From Voacanga thouarsii (Eukaryota; Streptophyta; Magnoliopsida; Gentianales; Apocynaceae), in NCBI GenBank assembly GCA_026120185.1, contig JANUWF010002014.1, positions 248,001 to 312,000 on the forward strand: DNA of 64,000 nucleotides. The letters are read 5' to 3'. A program made the position numbers and the translations under genes. Shown here in pieces: positions 12,395 to 25,000 of this stretch. The notes beneath the pieces were generated by a model that ran no database searches, was not told the DNA's origin, and saw only the letters and a program-made list of their open reading frames with translations. The first letter of the stretch is position 1; every line of letters starts with the position of its first letter.

Positions 12395-12803
12395 TCAGTA
12401 GAACCTAGTGAGATAATCCTTGATGTGTTTGAGAGGTTGTGGATCATCTCGTGTGGTAATCCTCTCTTGTATGTGAATCGGTTTCATTAAGTGAGGTTAA
12501 TGAAATAGGGTTGAAAATCCTTAAGTGTGAGGCTTAAGGTAGTGGACGTAGATCATTGTTGATCGAACCACTATACATCTCTTGTCTCATTTTATTCAGT
12601 GGTTCATGTACTGTCCTTTTATGATTTTTCACTGTCTAAATCTAGATATATATCTACGAGTACTTGGATAGCTTTCTACGCATCTATAAAGCCAGTCCAA
12701 GTATCTTGGTGATCATTCTTGTTCAGCATTTTAGACAATTCGGAAAAATTATTTTTGCTTACCAAAAACCTTATTCACCCCCCCCCCCCTCTAAGGTTTT
12801 TCA
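12395..12803 (+). repeat. 3' LTR of SIRE element, 5'-truncated
   Basis: It matches 4190-4595 of the 5' LTR to the very end. About 890 bp of LTR front (with TATA box and first repeats) is missing. It contains a C-run expanded relative to the 5' LTR (12777-12789). Ends TTTTTCA, followed by AGCTT at 12804-12808, the right target duplication. Confidence 0.88.
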
Positions 12804-12808
12804 AGCTT

Positions 12809-13685
12809 CTTAGAGATATGAAACAAAAAATGTCACATTTAGCTCAATTTGCTTATATTGACAAGATATTAGTTAAATTTAGCATGGATTAGTGCAAATT
12901 GGCAATCATACCCTTTAGGCACGGATAAACATTATCTTCTTAGTAGTATCCTCAAACACATGAACAGAAGGAAAGAATAAATAGGATTTCCTATGCTTCG
13001 GTAGTGGGAAATTTCTTGTATACCATGCTTTGCACAAGGGAAGATATTAGTTTTTTCGTAGGCATGGTTAACAGATATCAGTCAAACCTCCAGGAAGAAC
13101 ATTGCCAAGTTGTGAAGCATATACTCAAGTACCTGGCGAGAATAAGGGATTAAATACCTTTCTATGGAGCTGATGATTTAGCTCATACCAGTTACAATGA
13201 CTCAAACTTCTATAAAGGTGGAAGAAAATCCACTAGTGGATAGGTTTTCACATTGTCTGGAAGGGCTATTTCATATAGAGTATTAAGTAATCTTATATTA
13301 TTGATTCCACAATAGAAGTTGAGTATGTGGTAGTTTCAAAAGCTTCGAAGGAAGCGGTTTGGCTTCAAAGGATTCTCACAACAATTGGAATTGTGTCATA
13401 AATGGATAGGTCTATTACCATATATTGTGGCAATTCCAGAGCTGCGTCACATTACAGGGAACTAATAAGCCATAGGAAGGACAAGCATATTGAGAAAAAG
13501 TACCACCTAGACTGGGAGTTCATCCAGAAACAAGAGATAGTCATTGATTAAATTTTCTCCTCAAAAAATCTAGTAGATCTTTTTACTAAGCCTTTAAAGG
13601 ATAAGGCATTTAGAGGACATCAAGACGTCATACGGGTAGGCACATATGGACTATCATAATCTATTTAGTGCAAGTAGGAGATTAT
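12809..13685 (+). pseudogene. Copia-1 pol remnant, part 2 (reverse transcriptase end and RNase H)
   Basis: It continues the frame broken at 3301: the segment equivalent to copia-3 RKQRMLRLSQAAYINKM is visible near 12815-12880. A tether/RNase H region follows (MLCTR-like near 13030, VEYVVVSKASKEAVWLQ near 13320, LVDLFTKPL near 13570). Many stops. It ends with the VGTYGLS-type terminus seen in copia-3 and copia-4, then a purine tract (AGTAGGAGA) just before the LTR start at 13686. Confidence 0.85.
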
Positions 13686-14021
13686 TGTAATGTATACCCA
13701 AAAAACTCTATGTATTTTTATATTTTAGAAAATAATAAAAAAGCCATTCATTAGTAGTTGTTTGTTAACATATATTTGCACATTAAGGTCCAAGTATATT
13801 TTTTATTGATCTACGTGATTGGGTCGACTTTCATAGTAAAGTGTAGATCATGAACTACTAATATACAAGCTAAAATTTTCTTGATTGATTGATGAAGTTG
13901 ATGCTCTGTCAAGGTTTAGAGCATTGCACTATAGTTTCCGAATGGAAAATAGTTTACCTTTAACTAGTGAGTAGACCACTCACACCAATAGTGTAAGCAT
14001 ATTTATAATACATAGAATTAG
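13686..14021 (+). repeat. Copia-1 3' LTR, first piece
   Basis: Starts TGTAATGTATACCC right after the polypurine tract. It resembles the first part of the copia-3 LTR (ATCATGAACTACT..., TTTACCTTTAACTAGTGAGTAG). It is cut at 14021 by the start of copia-3. Confidence 0.75.
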
Positions 14022-16462
14022 TGTTACGAAATATGCCCTCCTAGACTAGGTTTCTGATGTAAATATCGAATAGTTTAATAAAAGAATTTATTTTCAGAAA
14101 TTATTTGTGAATTTATATTTTTATTTGTGCACAATTACATTTGGAAAATGTAACACCCCGCTACCTAGGCCCAACAGAGCCGGGGATGTCGCCCCGTCCA
14201 AAGGACAAGGGGTCTTTATAACTAGGACACACAACAAACATAATAGAATAAAAACAATAATTTAAAATTAAATCTTATTACATCCCAAGAATTCAAAAAC
14301 AAATCTAGAATAAAATTATTCACTCTCAGCTCCCAAAGCATTACACAAAAATAAATAATAACATTTCTTCCAAGCTACTCATCCCCACAGTAGGATTGAC
14401 CTGAAATCATGGCAAAACGGGTGATGAGACCAAAATATTAGTAAGTCTGTGTGTGCTTTGAGTGCCCAGTGAAAACAGTTCGTGAACGCAAAGTATAAAA
14501 TCTTTATAAGAGAAATACTGGCAAGCAATAAACAACAGTTAAAATCAAGAGTGGTGTTTTAGCTTTTCCAACCATACAGATATAATAAAATCAACCACTC
14601 AAAAGTAGTCATGGGTTACCACACGTTGGGCCCTATAACCAGTCAGAATGCCACACTTTGTGCAGACTGACAAAAGGTAGGTGATCGGCCTACCGAGCAA
14701 GATACTCCTCCTTCTCTATACCCAAACAACAACCGGTTGTCCATTCCGGCAACACACAATCACTTGACTGAAAAACTGCTAACTCGAACCGGCACGACCT
14801 ATTGGACTGTCATCCTATCCGGGAAGGACGTACCCCACCTACTAAGAGACTCACCCTAACCTTTCAAAGACTAGTCCTGGCAGTCCACCCTTATTGAGTA
14901 CTCAATGAACTTATCCCACTTGGGGAAAAAGGAACAAAACATAGTTCCACTTGAAAATGGAAATTAAGGGTTTCCAAAGTCTTTGTCAAAATCAGTTTTA
15001 GAAAGAGTTTTAAGTTTGAGTAAATCTGCTTATTGATTTTCAAATAATTTGTTTGACGGAAATAAGACAGGAGACAATCCTCAATTAGCTTTACAGAAAT
15101 GAGTGTCCATGCACTCTACATTTGGCTTGCCATAATAAACATTTTGCATCAAATAGGTTTTATGCAGGAGCTTACTTGATTCCTTAGCTTGAGATAAAAT
15201 AAAGGCCTTCAATAGCTGATCTAACCCCGCCTGGGTTAAATATAAACCATAATCAAACTCAAGCCAAAATCCACTTTCACAAATAAAACTAGCTCAACTC
15301 ACTATAACCATGATCCTAGTGTCCCAAGCTTTAAGGCCATATAATAAATAAAAATGGTTTATAAGCTAAGTCTAGTTTGATATTAAAGTGATTAGGGTTT
15401 TGGGAAATAGGTACTATTAAGTTGAAGGTTTAAATCTTACTAAGAATAATTTAGAGTCTATTTAATGAAGAATCCTAGGTGGTATTAGGTAAAACAATGA
15501 TTTATTAATAATTAATTGTTTGAAAATAATTGATAACTAAAATTAGTTGAAAATAAATTTTAATGGGTCTTGATTGAAAGCTAATAAATAAATTTTAACA
15601 GCTTTTGATTAAAAGGTAATAATTGAAAGATAATAAATTTTAATGATATTTATGAATATAAGACTTACAAAATTAATATTTTTACTTATTATGATTATTT
15701 GTATAAAATGCTTTATTTGATATTATTATTATATATAATATCTATATATTTTATTTCTTTAATAAAAGCTATCATTTATTTAACTAAAATATCCTTATTA
15801 TATAATAATCCAAATCTACCTTCCTAGGGTTTTCGAATTTACTAGCAAAAATTATAATATTAAATATTTTATTGATGAAATAAAATTAGCTTAGGGACAA
15901 CTAGATCATGATCATATTTCTATCGCTAACCATAATCATGAACATATATTCCCCTTCAATTCATCGAATCATCCAAATCATGAATAAAAGTATAGATATA
16001 AATTTACCAAGGCATGATCCAACCTCTACTAGCATAAACATAATCATGGCTTTAACAATCATACATGAATATAAATCCTATTCACCATAGGTGACATAAT
16101 CTCTAGCCTACTTGATCACAAATACTACTTACGACATGGTGACAGGCATTAAACCTTAAAACACCATACAATCAACCAAGATAATCAACTTATGAATAAA
16201 TCCCATCTCCATCATATACACACATTTATTCATGCTTCAATCTCAACTCATCACAACAATACATCCTCAAATCCCATTCATAATCCATCTCCTACCAATA
16301 TCATCCTAGAGACATGAATCTAGAATTTAAAAGGAGGGTTGAAAAGGCTTACTTGATTGATGAGTACCTTGGAGGTTTTTTGAATGGATCTCAACTCCTA
16401 GGTGACTAGATCCGTCCAAGGGAGATGAAGAAAGCATGGCCATTGGTGAAGAAATCATTCGG

Positions 16463-16464
<2 letters not shown>

Positions 16465-16498
<34 letters not shown>
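16465..16498. repeat. (GA)n microsatellite in giant LTR copy A
   Basis: Pure AG dinucleotide run preceded by ATTCGGCCAAG. The same run with the same flank is in copy B (44753-44780), and a CT run is at the corresponding place in copy C (27186-27205), so it is ancestral to the family. Confidence 0.9.
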
Positions 16499-16502
<4 letters not shown>

Positions 16503-18142
16503 AGACGAAAAGAGTCCATTAGCATGCTTATACACATATATATTCTTTAGAGATTTAAGATTAGTGAAGATGAAGTTGATTGAACAAACTTATCTTGAAG
16601 GTATTCTCGAGCCTTCACAAAAATACTGATTTTTTATCCAAAAGAGAGAGTTGGATTTTGGAGTTTGATGTTAAAAGTGATATGGATGGATTCACACCAG
16701 TGAGTAGATGAAATATGGAATTTTTTTTGACGAAGATTGAAGTGGTTTGGAGTGGTATTAGGCGAGAGAAGTGAGTAGGTGTTCTTGGTGTTCTATGTGT
16801 GCTTGAAGGTTGAAGAGAATGGAGAGATTTTGATTTGAAGCTGCCGAAATTCTGAAGGATTACAGTGGCCAAATTGTTTGAGTGGTTTTGGTAGATGATT
16901 TTTCTGGTTTGAAAGGAAAAGGAAAGGCTGGTTGTTGAAATCCTAAAAGAATATTTTAGGGATTCAAATTTGGAAACTAAATATGGCAAGAAGATCTTTG
17001 ATCATTGGAGAGCTTTTTGGAAGGTGTAATGGCCGATTGATTACTCAGTGTTTTTGCTGGATGAAAGCTGGTTGAAAAAGCTTAATGGTGGCCAAAAAGA
17101 GGGAGTACAATGGTGAAGGAAAGGTCTGGTTGTTTAAGGGATATTTTATGGAAGTTTACTAATTAGGATTGCTGGAATATTGGTCTTCAATCAAGGTATG
17201 ATTGGAGTAATTGTTGGAGATATTTTAGGGGCAACCATGACTGGTTTTTTGAGTAGAAGGTTGGGGAAGACAATGGAGTTTAGTTCATGGCTGTTCAAGA
17301 GAAGTTTGTGCAGAAAAATGATGAAGATTTCGAATAAGGCTGAAGAATGAACAAGCTGGAATTCGTGTTCAGTGATTTTTGCAAGTTTGAAGGAAAATTT
17401 TGGGCAGATTTTTCTGCCATTGTTCAGTCAGTTTGTAGAGGATTTGAAGGGGTATTCAGAGGTATTTTAAGGCTAGTTTCCAGCCTTCTTTATGGAGGAA
17501 AAACATGGCTAAGGAGCTAGGAGAAAACTGGAAGAAAACAGCTTGGTTTAAGCTCACCTATGCTACGATTTTGCCCAGAAAATTTTCTGGTTTTGCACAA
17601 CATTTGTGCAGTCCGAATTTGGCCAAAAAAATTCAGGTTTCAAACTGGTCAAGAGGGCCATTTTTTGGAAGCATTTGGGAGGGAATAATGGCTAAGAATT
17701 TCGACACTTTGCATGCACAAGAAGCTGAAAAAAAATTCCATAATACTTCATGAAGGAAATGAACATAGCTAGAGTAGAGTTTTGAAGGTTCACTATGGAG
17801 ATTAATTCTCTTGGAAACCTTCCCCAACTCCTACACATTTTCGGTCCATAAAATGTCTTACACTCAGACATTTTGAACCTTCAAAGCCACAACACTTTGC
17901 TAGAATTTTTCTAGAATGAAATTGGCTTGAATAAATTGCACAACTTAAGAAATTGAGAAGTAAGAAAAACTAAGGATTAAGAAGGGTATGAATTCCCTTA
18001 GGAATTTTTATAGGGTACAAGAGTAGGATTAGGGTACTCCTATCATGTCTCCCCTAGGAAGTCACCTTTACCCTTCTCTAGAGCACTCAAGAACAAAAAT
18101 CTAACCTTCCCAAGCAAAAATAAAATTTAATCATGCTAGAGC

Positions 18143-18215
18143 TCCAATGATGGAATTTGAACCCAAGACCTCAAGAATTAATTCCAAAGCTCTAAACACT
18201 ATACCACAACAACTC
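18143..18215 (-). other. tRNA-like block (A-box/B-box) in giant LTR copy A
   Basis: Read on the minus strand: TGTTGTGGTATAGTGTTTAG resembles a tRNA A-box region. About 40 bases later GGGTTCAAATTCCA resembles a B-box and T-loop. Equivalent blocks occur in copies B, C and D at about the same distance from the LTR 5' end. It does not fold as an intact tRNA by eye, so it is called tRNA-like only. Confidence 0.6.
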
Positions 18216-20183
18216 TTGTTCTTATTTTCTCTCTAAAATATTTTTCCTATTTAATCCTCAAGCTATCTCCCTATTTTCAGCTCAAGTTAAAATTACAATT
18301 ATGCCCTTCTTACTCAATGAACATAATTAAGCCATCGAGACTATAACACACAAATCCAAAGCATATAAAATCATATAAAAATATATTTAAACATGCAACA
18401 AAATATGATATGCATCACAACCCTCTTACTCTAAGGTTGGTTTCGACTGGGGTTTCACAGAAAAGACCCATTGTGTTTAAGTAAGTGGTCCATATGAATG
18501 GTGGTCTTTCACAGTAAGGTATGGATCATGAGTTACTTAACACATAAACGTTTGTTCTTACCCAATTGATGAGAATGGGAATCTCATCATATCTAGGTTA
18601 TTATGTTATGAATTCCAAATGGACAATGGCTTACCTTTAGCCAGTGAGTAGTCCACTCACTTTGTGACATAAGTGTATTTCGAATACGTAGAACAGGACC
18701 TGTAGTAGTGGTTTCTTAAAGTAGTCAATGGTAGAAACCTAGACTAGTACTGCTACAGCGTGGACTAGTACTCTACAACTTGAGTATGAGTCGGTGATCT
18801 AATGAAGCTGGAAGCATGTACTTTGATATGCTATAGTTAAAGTTCTATCGTAGAACTAATATACTTGCATGTTGGGTATGTATGACTAGTTAGTTAAGAT
18901 AGACTTGTACAAGATAGTTTCTATACTATATCACCCCTTGTGGTAGTCTGAATGATCTAAATATCCAAGGCCCTGGGAAACATGACTTGGATGTTTGCTT
19001 TAGGGTAGCTTCCTTGGAAAATGAAAATAATCTAAGAAGTCATAGATCATTGGACTAGAAGCCTAAGGATGGTAGATGTCATTTAGAGAGGTGTTATTAC
19101 ATTTCTTCCTCTCTAACGTACGGCGATGTATAGATGGGTATTTTAGTCATTTCACCGGTAGGTTGGAGACTTTGCTAAGGCAATATTGTCCATGGGGTCA
19201 ATATTTCCTTATGGTGATATTAGGAAATATTTAAAATGTAAAACATAGCAATTTATATGGTAAGGGTATTTTGATCATTTTAATAGCCAAGGTGGTGTGT
19301 CTTTTTGTCCCCAGTATAGACCGTGAGTCCTGATTATATTCAGGCTATGAAATTGGTCTTAAATTAAATTAAACGGAATTTATTTTATTTAAGTAGTCTG
19401 ATTTAACTATTGGGCTCGAATAAAATAAAGGTCCATGGAGAGAGAGAATTAATTAAATTAGTTTAGTGGGTTAATTAATTGTTCAGGGCTTTGGCCCAGT
19501 TTGAATAATAAAAGATTGACCTGGAGCTAAACTAATATAGGCTTGTTAATTGGACTAGTTTATTTGGGCTGGAAAATTAATTATTTATTGGGCCATTTAT
19601 TTAGTTCTAATTAGAATAATTAATTTAGTCCAAAAGGCTAAACTAAGAGTCTAATGGACCAGTCCAGTTTAACCTATGATTTTATTTAGGTTAAATAGTA
19701 GAATAAAGAAGTACGTTATTTTTCCTCCTCTTCTTGGGGTTGAAAAAAAATTCTACATTGATTATTCTTCTCCCTCTCTGAGCAAGAAAAATGTACAGCC
19801 CCTTTCTCTCTCTCAAAAATATTCCTTAGCCCTGTGAGTTGTTCACCAAACGGGATTAGGCAGGCTATATACTGGAAGATCAAGAGGTTGGCATTCACAT
19901 ATATGCACAGACGGAGTAGTAGGCTTGCAGGAATCACAGCAGAGGTTTCCACTAGCGCACCTACCCTAGTTCCATATATTTCAGTCTAGCCAATTCTGAA
20001 AATGAGAAGAAGAGATAAAAAATAATTTTCCCTCAGAGTCCCGCCAGGCCGTGACCGGTGCCGACTGAGGCCGCTGGAACCGGCTTCAATCTGCGATTTT
20101 TAGTTTTCAGTTTATTTATTTATTTATTTATTTATTTATTTTGCTTCCGTTGCATGTTTTGCTTCCCCCTTTAAACCTTCAAT

Positions 20184-20195
20184 TGGTATCAGAGC
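20184..20195 (+). other. Primer-binding site of copia-3 (tRNA-iMet)
   Basis: TGGTATCAGAGC, the exact canonical plant copia primer site, two bases after the LTR end CTTCA. Confidence 0.93.
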
Positions 20196-21180
20196 ATGAA
20201 GGTTTTGTGCAAATATAGGAAGCATGCATCTAGTTGAATAAAACTGGACACATATGTGTGGTGAAACTGTGATCCTTCGCTCTTTTTGGTATGGATAGAT
20301 TCACATGTTAAACCTTTCGAATGGAGATATAGGTGAGATGTAATCTATTTTTTTCTTAGCAAATCATGTAAGCCCAATGTTAATGGGTATAAGAGATTGT
20401 TTGTTTTTGGTGTTGTTGATTTTAGGTTGAAATCAGAGAGCCAAGAACTGGAAGGAAGTTGCAAAAAGAACAGTGAAGAAATCTGTAGAAGAAGACACAA
20501 GGAAAAATTCAAAGGAGAGCCTGGCAAACCAGGATCGGTGCCGGCTGAGGCAGTCGGAACCAGTGCAGGCTTAGGTTTGGGATTTGGTCTGCACGCCGGT
20601 CGCCCGTGAGGTGGTGGTCCAGTGCGGTGAGTGCAGCGGACCAAGAAGAAATTTTTTATTTTTCCTTGTATTTTTCTTGCATTTTCTTTTTTGTTTTAGG
20701 GTCTATACCAGGTGAAGTTAATATTTTTGAAATAGTTCATATTCATTGAATATTTTTGCATGAAAAATATTAGTAAGGGATTTTAGGATTAAACAAGATC
20801 ATTAATTAATTAATGTGTTTAATTCCTTTATTTGGGCACTTAGGTTTAAAAATAGAAAAGTATGAAAATGTCTACTGTTTTCTAGCATGCTATTTATTTT
20901 TAAGTACCTATGCAATACCCCGCCCAAAACCACCTTTAACCTATGGGGAAAAAGTCATGCATTGCATAGCATTTCGCATTTCATGTGTTATCTTAAAATT
21001 ATTCTTGCATGGGTGCATGTGATTTTCAAGGTTGCTCTTGCATTTAATTTATTTGATGGGAAATAATTGTGTTGTTGCATTAATTGGAAACTATTTTAGG
21101 TGAAATTTAGTAGAGGAAATGGAGGGATAAAAACTAGGGTGAAAAAAATTTCTTAGAGAAATAGTAACATCGGAGTTGAT

Positions 21181-21240
21181 TTGGAATAGCGGTTAGATTT
21201 GGAGATTATTCCTTGGTGACCTGAGTTTGAATCTTACCTC
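21181..21240 (+). other. tRNA-like block in giant LTR copy D, degraded
   Basis: AATAGCGGTTAGATTTGGAG followed 25 bases on by GAGTTTGAATCTTAC, in the same relative place as the clearer block in copy C. The A-box half is eroded. Confidence 0.4.
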
Positions 21241-21862
21241 TTGCGAATCTTAGCTTTCTTTTTGAATTCCTTTTCCTAGTTTTTCCTCATGCTTCGCTGA
21301 AAAACCCAGCTTTCCTTTTTAAAATTCCAGTGCCATCTTCTTAGGGGATAAGTCTCTATATTTGTTTCCTAAATTTAAGGACTTTTTATAAGGATAAAGA
21401 TTAATATTATTTCGGCTTTTATCCTTTTGATTTTCTAAAATTCTACCTAGAGCAATTAAATTTCAGCTTGATTTTAATTTATCAGACTTTATATTAGATA
21501 GCTGGAATTAATTTGTTATTTTTCTAGTTAGATATCTTGTTGATTTTGAACATAGAAACCTAGCTAAAAATCTGAAAAATTTTCCAGCTTAGTGCCGCCA
21601 TCTTTGAAGGACTTCAAGCTCAACACAAACTCTTCCAATACTAGGGAATCTTATCCTAAATCCTCTTGCAAATCAAGCTTTATCTTAAATCTAAATAAAC
21701 CAGATTTTTGTTCCTCTTATCTTGCCAATTTTGGCCAGCTTGTGCACAAGAATTTCAGCCAGCTTTGCTCAGTGCAATGCACGAAATTCTGCACTTCAAA
21801 CCCTACTAAAACTCCTTATTGAATTGGCCAATTACAACGCCTAAAGCACTCATTATTCCCTC

Positions 21863-21869
21863 TATAAAT
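21863..21869 (+). promoter_or_regulatory. TATA box candidate in giant LTR copy D
   Basis: TATAAAT in the context CCTC-TATAAAT-TGCGG, followed by a pyrimidine/adenine-rich leader. It supports the plus orientation of this LTR. I did not confirm an equivalent box in every copy. Confidence 0.4.
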
Positions 21870-24800
21870 TGCGGACAGAATAGCAACCAAAACAGTCCAG
21901 AAAATCCTCTCTTTTGCTCACAGATTTCTCACAGCAAAGCACTCCTCTTTCGCGCAGAATTTGGTTGTTAAAACCCACACAAACTCTTCCTTGTTTTGGC
22001 TAAAAACCTGAACACACACAACCCTTCCCTTGAGCAGTTTTCGGCCAGCTTAGGAGAGCAACTTCAAACTATTTTTCTGCTCTCAACTCCTCTCAATTTC
22101 AGCACCAATAAGAGTGCAGCAAGCTGCAATTTTTCACCATTGCTGCCAAAGAAACCTAGAGCCATCAGGAGTCCTTCTTAGCATCACCTTCTAACCCTAA
22201 ATCAAACTCTTCTAACCTTAAACCACAGCAGCCTCCTAATCCAACCTTACTACACGAAAAATTCTAGCAAACCTCCTCTGCAATTTTTGAAAACTCAAGA
22301 GCAATCCTTGGCCAAAAAAATCGAGCACACCCTAAGGTAAGCAAAAGACCTCTCACCCTCTTGATTCCTTTCTTCAATTGATTCTTCTCTTTTCCTTCCC
22401 TTGAATCACGCTACATAGAGGCTGATTCCATCTTCTTTCTCAATTTTTAGTCAAGAGGAGCAAATTAGGTAACCTTTCTTTTCTTCTCAAACGAACTCGG
22501 GACGATCACCATAGGAGCACCGAGACCTTGTTAATCTGGTGGTTGTAAGGTATGGGGATTCTTACCCTTGATGTCAAAATTAAGATCTAATGGGATTGAT
22601 GATATCTATGGAAGTATGATAGCATGATAAATGTGCTTAGTTGGGATAGATGAATATTTGGAGTCGAGTAATTGATTAAGCCTGTTCAATAGATAGCGAT
22701 GCTATGTTTGATGTGATAATGATCGATGTGAATTGTGTTGGTTAAGACAAGACCTTTTTGATATATTATTCATGTCTTTGATGGATATATGGTCATGGTG
22801 TATGTACTTTGAGGATTGAGTGATTTATTTGAAGTTAGATAATGGATCATGATTTGTTATGGAAATAAATGAGTTTAAAGGCATGCTTGAGTCGATTGAG
22901 ACCCTGATCATGATATTATGTGATTCTAGATCAAGAGGGTTTTTGAAGGAAGCAAGCTGTGATTTTATCTTGTTTATCTGAGGTATATCAAGTAAGTCAT
23001 TGCATAAACTCTTTTGTTAAATGTACGTGGTGGCAAGTCTAATATTGTAAAGCTTTGTGAAGCTATTATTGAACTATGATTATTTGGGTTGTAAACGTGG
23101 ATGTTTATTCTCTAAATGGTTTGTCAACCTAATGCCTTTATCAAGAACTGTTCTTTCTCTTAAATATTTTAGAAAACTCCTTTTTCAAGAAAACCACATT
23201 TTACAAAGCCATGGTATGGAATCATTATTGTGAATTTGGAATTAACAGATATGTTCGTTGAGTACTCAATAAGGGTAGGCTAACAATACTAGTCTTGGAG
23301 GGCGTGAGTGAGTCTTCTGGCAGGCAGCCACCTCCAAATGATAAGCTCCGCTTGAGAAGGCAACAGTATTGGTTGGTCAGGCCAGTCTGAGCTAGCATTT
23401 GTACCTGGTAAGGTATTATTTATTTTCCCGGCATAGACACCCGGATGGTTTTGTTGGGTGTCGAGATGGAGGAGTATCTTACTCGATGGGCTGTACACTC
23501 ACCTTTGATCAAAACGCCCAAAGTGTGGTAATTTGGTCCTGGCAAGGTGCACAATGTGTGGTGCCTTGACCGTTTCTTATCATGGAGCCCAAAGTGTGGT
23601 GACATGACTGTTTCTTCGAGTGGATGAGATATTTTGTACAAAGTGTGACAATGAGAAAACCCACTCCTTGCAAAGAGAAATTATTTATGACTTGCCAAAT
23701 ATTTCTATAAATGTTTTCAGCTATGCATACACGAACTGTTCAAAGTATCACTTGCACACAGGACTTACTCAGATGTTAATCTCACACTGTTTCATATCAT
23801 GTTTTCAGGAGATTGATTATGTTGAGCAAGCAGGATGTGTAATAGTTGAAGCTTATGTTATTTCCATCATGTTTGAGAGATAATTGTTTATTTATGCTTA
23901 TGGATCAGATGTTTGTTTTTATTTAGTTTTGCTCCAGATTGAGCCTGATGTAATAGGAGTTTTCCTTTATTTATCTAAGTTTTATTTCTTGGGTTTGCCT
24001 TTATATTATATACCTCTTTTTAAAGACCCTTGTCCTTGAGACGGGGCGACATCCCCGCCCTTTTTAGGGTACGTAGTAGGGGGTGTTACAACCTATGTGC
24101 ACGTTTTCTCGAAGACCAAAGTCTTTGGGAATATTTTTGACAAGAAAACATTTTTCTAGAAATTAAATGGTTATTTTAATTTGAACAAAAATTAATCCTT
24201 AGATATTTTCTCAAAGGATTTAATCTTTAACATAGAAAATATATTGAATTTTGATATTTTTGTAAGTTAAAATAGAAAGCCATTTTGTTTTATTTTTGCA
24301 CAAGAAAATTTGTTTTGTTAAATAAACTTGAGACCAAAGTCTGTAGAAATTTTTAATTGAAAATTTTTGAAACCATTAAGTTTTTAACTTAAATAAAATT
24401 AGTCCATGGAAAAATCTCTCAAAGGATATAAACCTTGACATAGAGATTTTAATGGATTTAGATATTTTATTTTTAAGTTAAGGGAAAACTTAATGGAAAT
24501 TTTCAAAAGGATATTTTTTTGAAAAACCCTTATTTTAAAAGACTAAGTGGAAGAGGGGTTCCAACAGCCCCACGACTTGCATCACAATCTTCATTAGAGA
24601 TTGTGGGTCCCCTCGCATCACCTTGGGAGTGAACCCGTATAGGATGGGGATACCATAAGGATCTAGATCTAATGGAGGAATGTAATTAATAACCTGGAAC
24701 ACGTACTATGATCGGCCAGCCCCTCATTGGAGGTTATAGTGTGAGATATGTCCATAGGAAATGAGAGAAAATGACCATCCCCTCGATGGAGTTATTTTCT

Positions 24801-24988
24801 AGATCATTAGCTAGAAGGGAAATTAATTTGTGGTGGTTAACACAGTTAGCTTAGGAAACTGTTAATCTTCCCAAGAATCTATGTCAGTTCTTCTAAAACC
24901 CAAATTAATTATATTATTAATTTTAATATAAGGATAAAGTGCACAAATTTGTTTTGTTTTCACGAACTAAATCTTTTTCTTTTATTTT

Positions 24989-25000
24989 TGGTTTTTTCAG
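24989..25000 (+). promoter_or_regulatory. 3' splice-site-like tract just before copia-3 gag
   Basis: Pyrimidine-rich TTTTTGGTTTTTTCAG ends two bases before the gag ATG. Copia-4 has the same arrangement (TTTTCGATTTTTCAG at about 47432-47446). It could be an acceptor producing a spliced gag RNA, as reported for BARE-type elements; that use here is inference. Confidence 0.4.

Larger units (their letters stand above)
3307..12803 (+). mobile_element. SIRE/Maximus-type Ty1/copia retrotransposon, nearly complete, nested in copia-1
   Basis: About 9.5 kb, in the order 5' LTR, tRNA-Met primer site, gag, pol (protease, integrase, reverse transcriptase, RNase H), an extra env-like frame, polypurine tracts and a shortened 3' LTR. 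The integrase-before-reverse-transcriptase order is diagnostic of Ty1/copia. The long gag with CCHC knuckles plus an additional frame after pol is the hallmark of the SIRE (Maximus) lineage. A perfect 5-bp duplication frames it. All three coding units are broken. The 3' LTR lacks roughly its first 890 bp although both outer edges survive, so the loss followed insertion. Confidence 0.92.
14149..18459 (-). mobile_element. Giant LTR copy A (solo LTR), inverted, TSD GAAAA
   Basis: 4,311 bp, with plus-strand edges TGTAACACCCCG and GGTTTCACA. GAAAA is duplicated at 14144-14148 and 18460-18464, and the copia-3 LTR reads on across it. It matches copy B (42416-46733) over its whole length in the same orientation and copies C, D and E in the opposite one. 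No gag, pol, primer site or second LTR lies inside, so it is best read as a solo LTR left by recombination. Internal marks are a (GA)n run, a tRNA-like block near the right end, and an open 124-codon minus-strand run (16615-16989) judged chance. Confidence 0.9.
14022..20181 (+). repeat. 5' LTR of copia-3, split by giant LTR copy A
   Basis: About 1.84 kb once the insertion at 14149-18459 and one duplicate are removed. It ends CCTTCA two bases before the primer site. It matches 33077-34739 from the first base. The 3' part holds a (TTTA)n run (20111-20141) and GC-rich GCCGGTGCCGACTGAGG-like sequence that recurs in the leader near 20535. Confidence 0.88.
20911..24090 (+). mobile_element. Giant LTR copy D (solo LTR, shortened), TSD ACCTA
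   Basis: 3,180 bp. Starts TGCAATACCCC (the other copies start TGTRAAACCCC-like) and ends GGGGTGTTACA. ACCTA is duplicated at 20906-20910 and 24091-24095. It is more diverged than A, B and C and about 1 kb shorter. The block 23240-23640 is the conserved region with GAGTACTCAA and three spaced CAAAGTGTGGT-type words. Open runs of 60-87 codons inside are not supported as genes. Confidence 0.88.

Noticed and set aside
14149..18459. Reading the giant elements as terminal-inverted-repeat DNA transposons
   Set aside because: Ends are inverted for only about 11 imperfect bases, they begin TG and end CA, the duplications are 5 bp, and no transposase is inside; LTR fits better.
20345..20644. Minus-strand 99-codon run and overlapping plus-strand run in the copia-3 leader
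   Set aside because: GC-rich repeated leader sequence; open on both strands at once and without family features.
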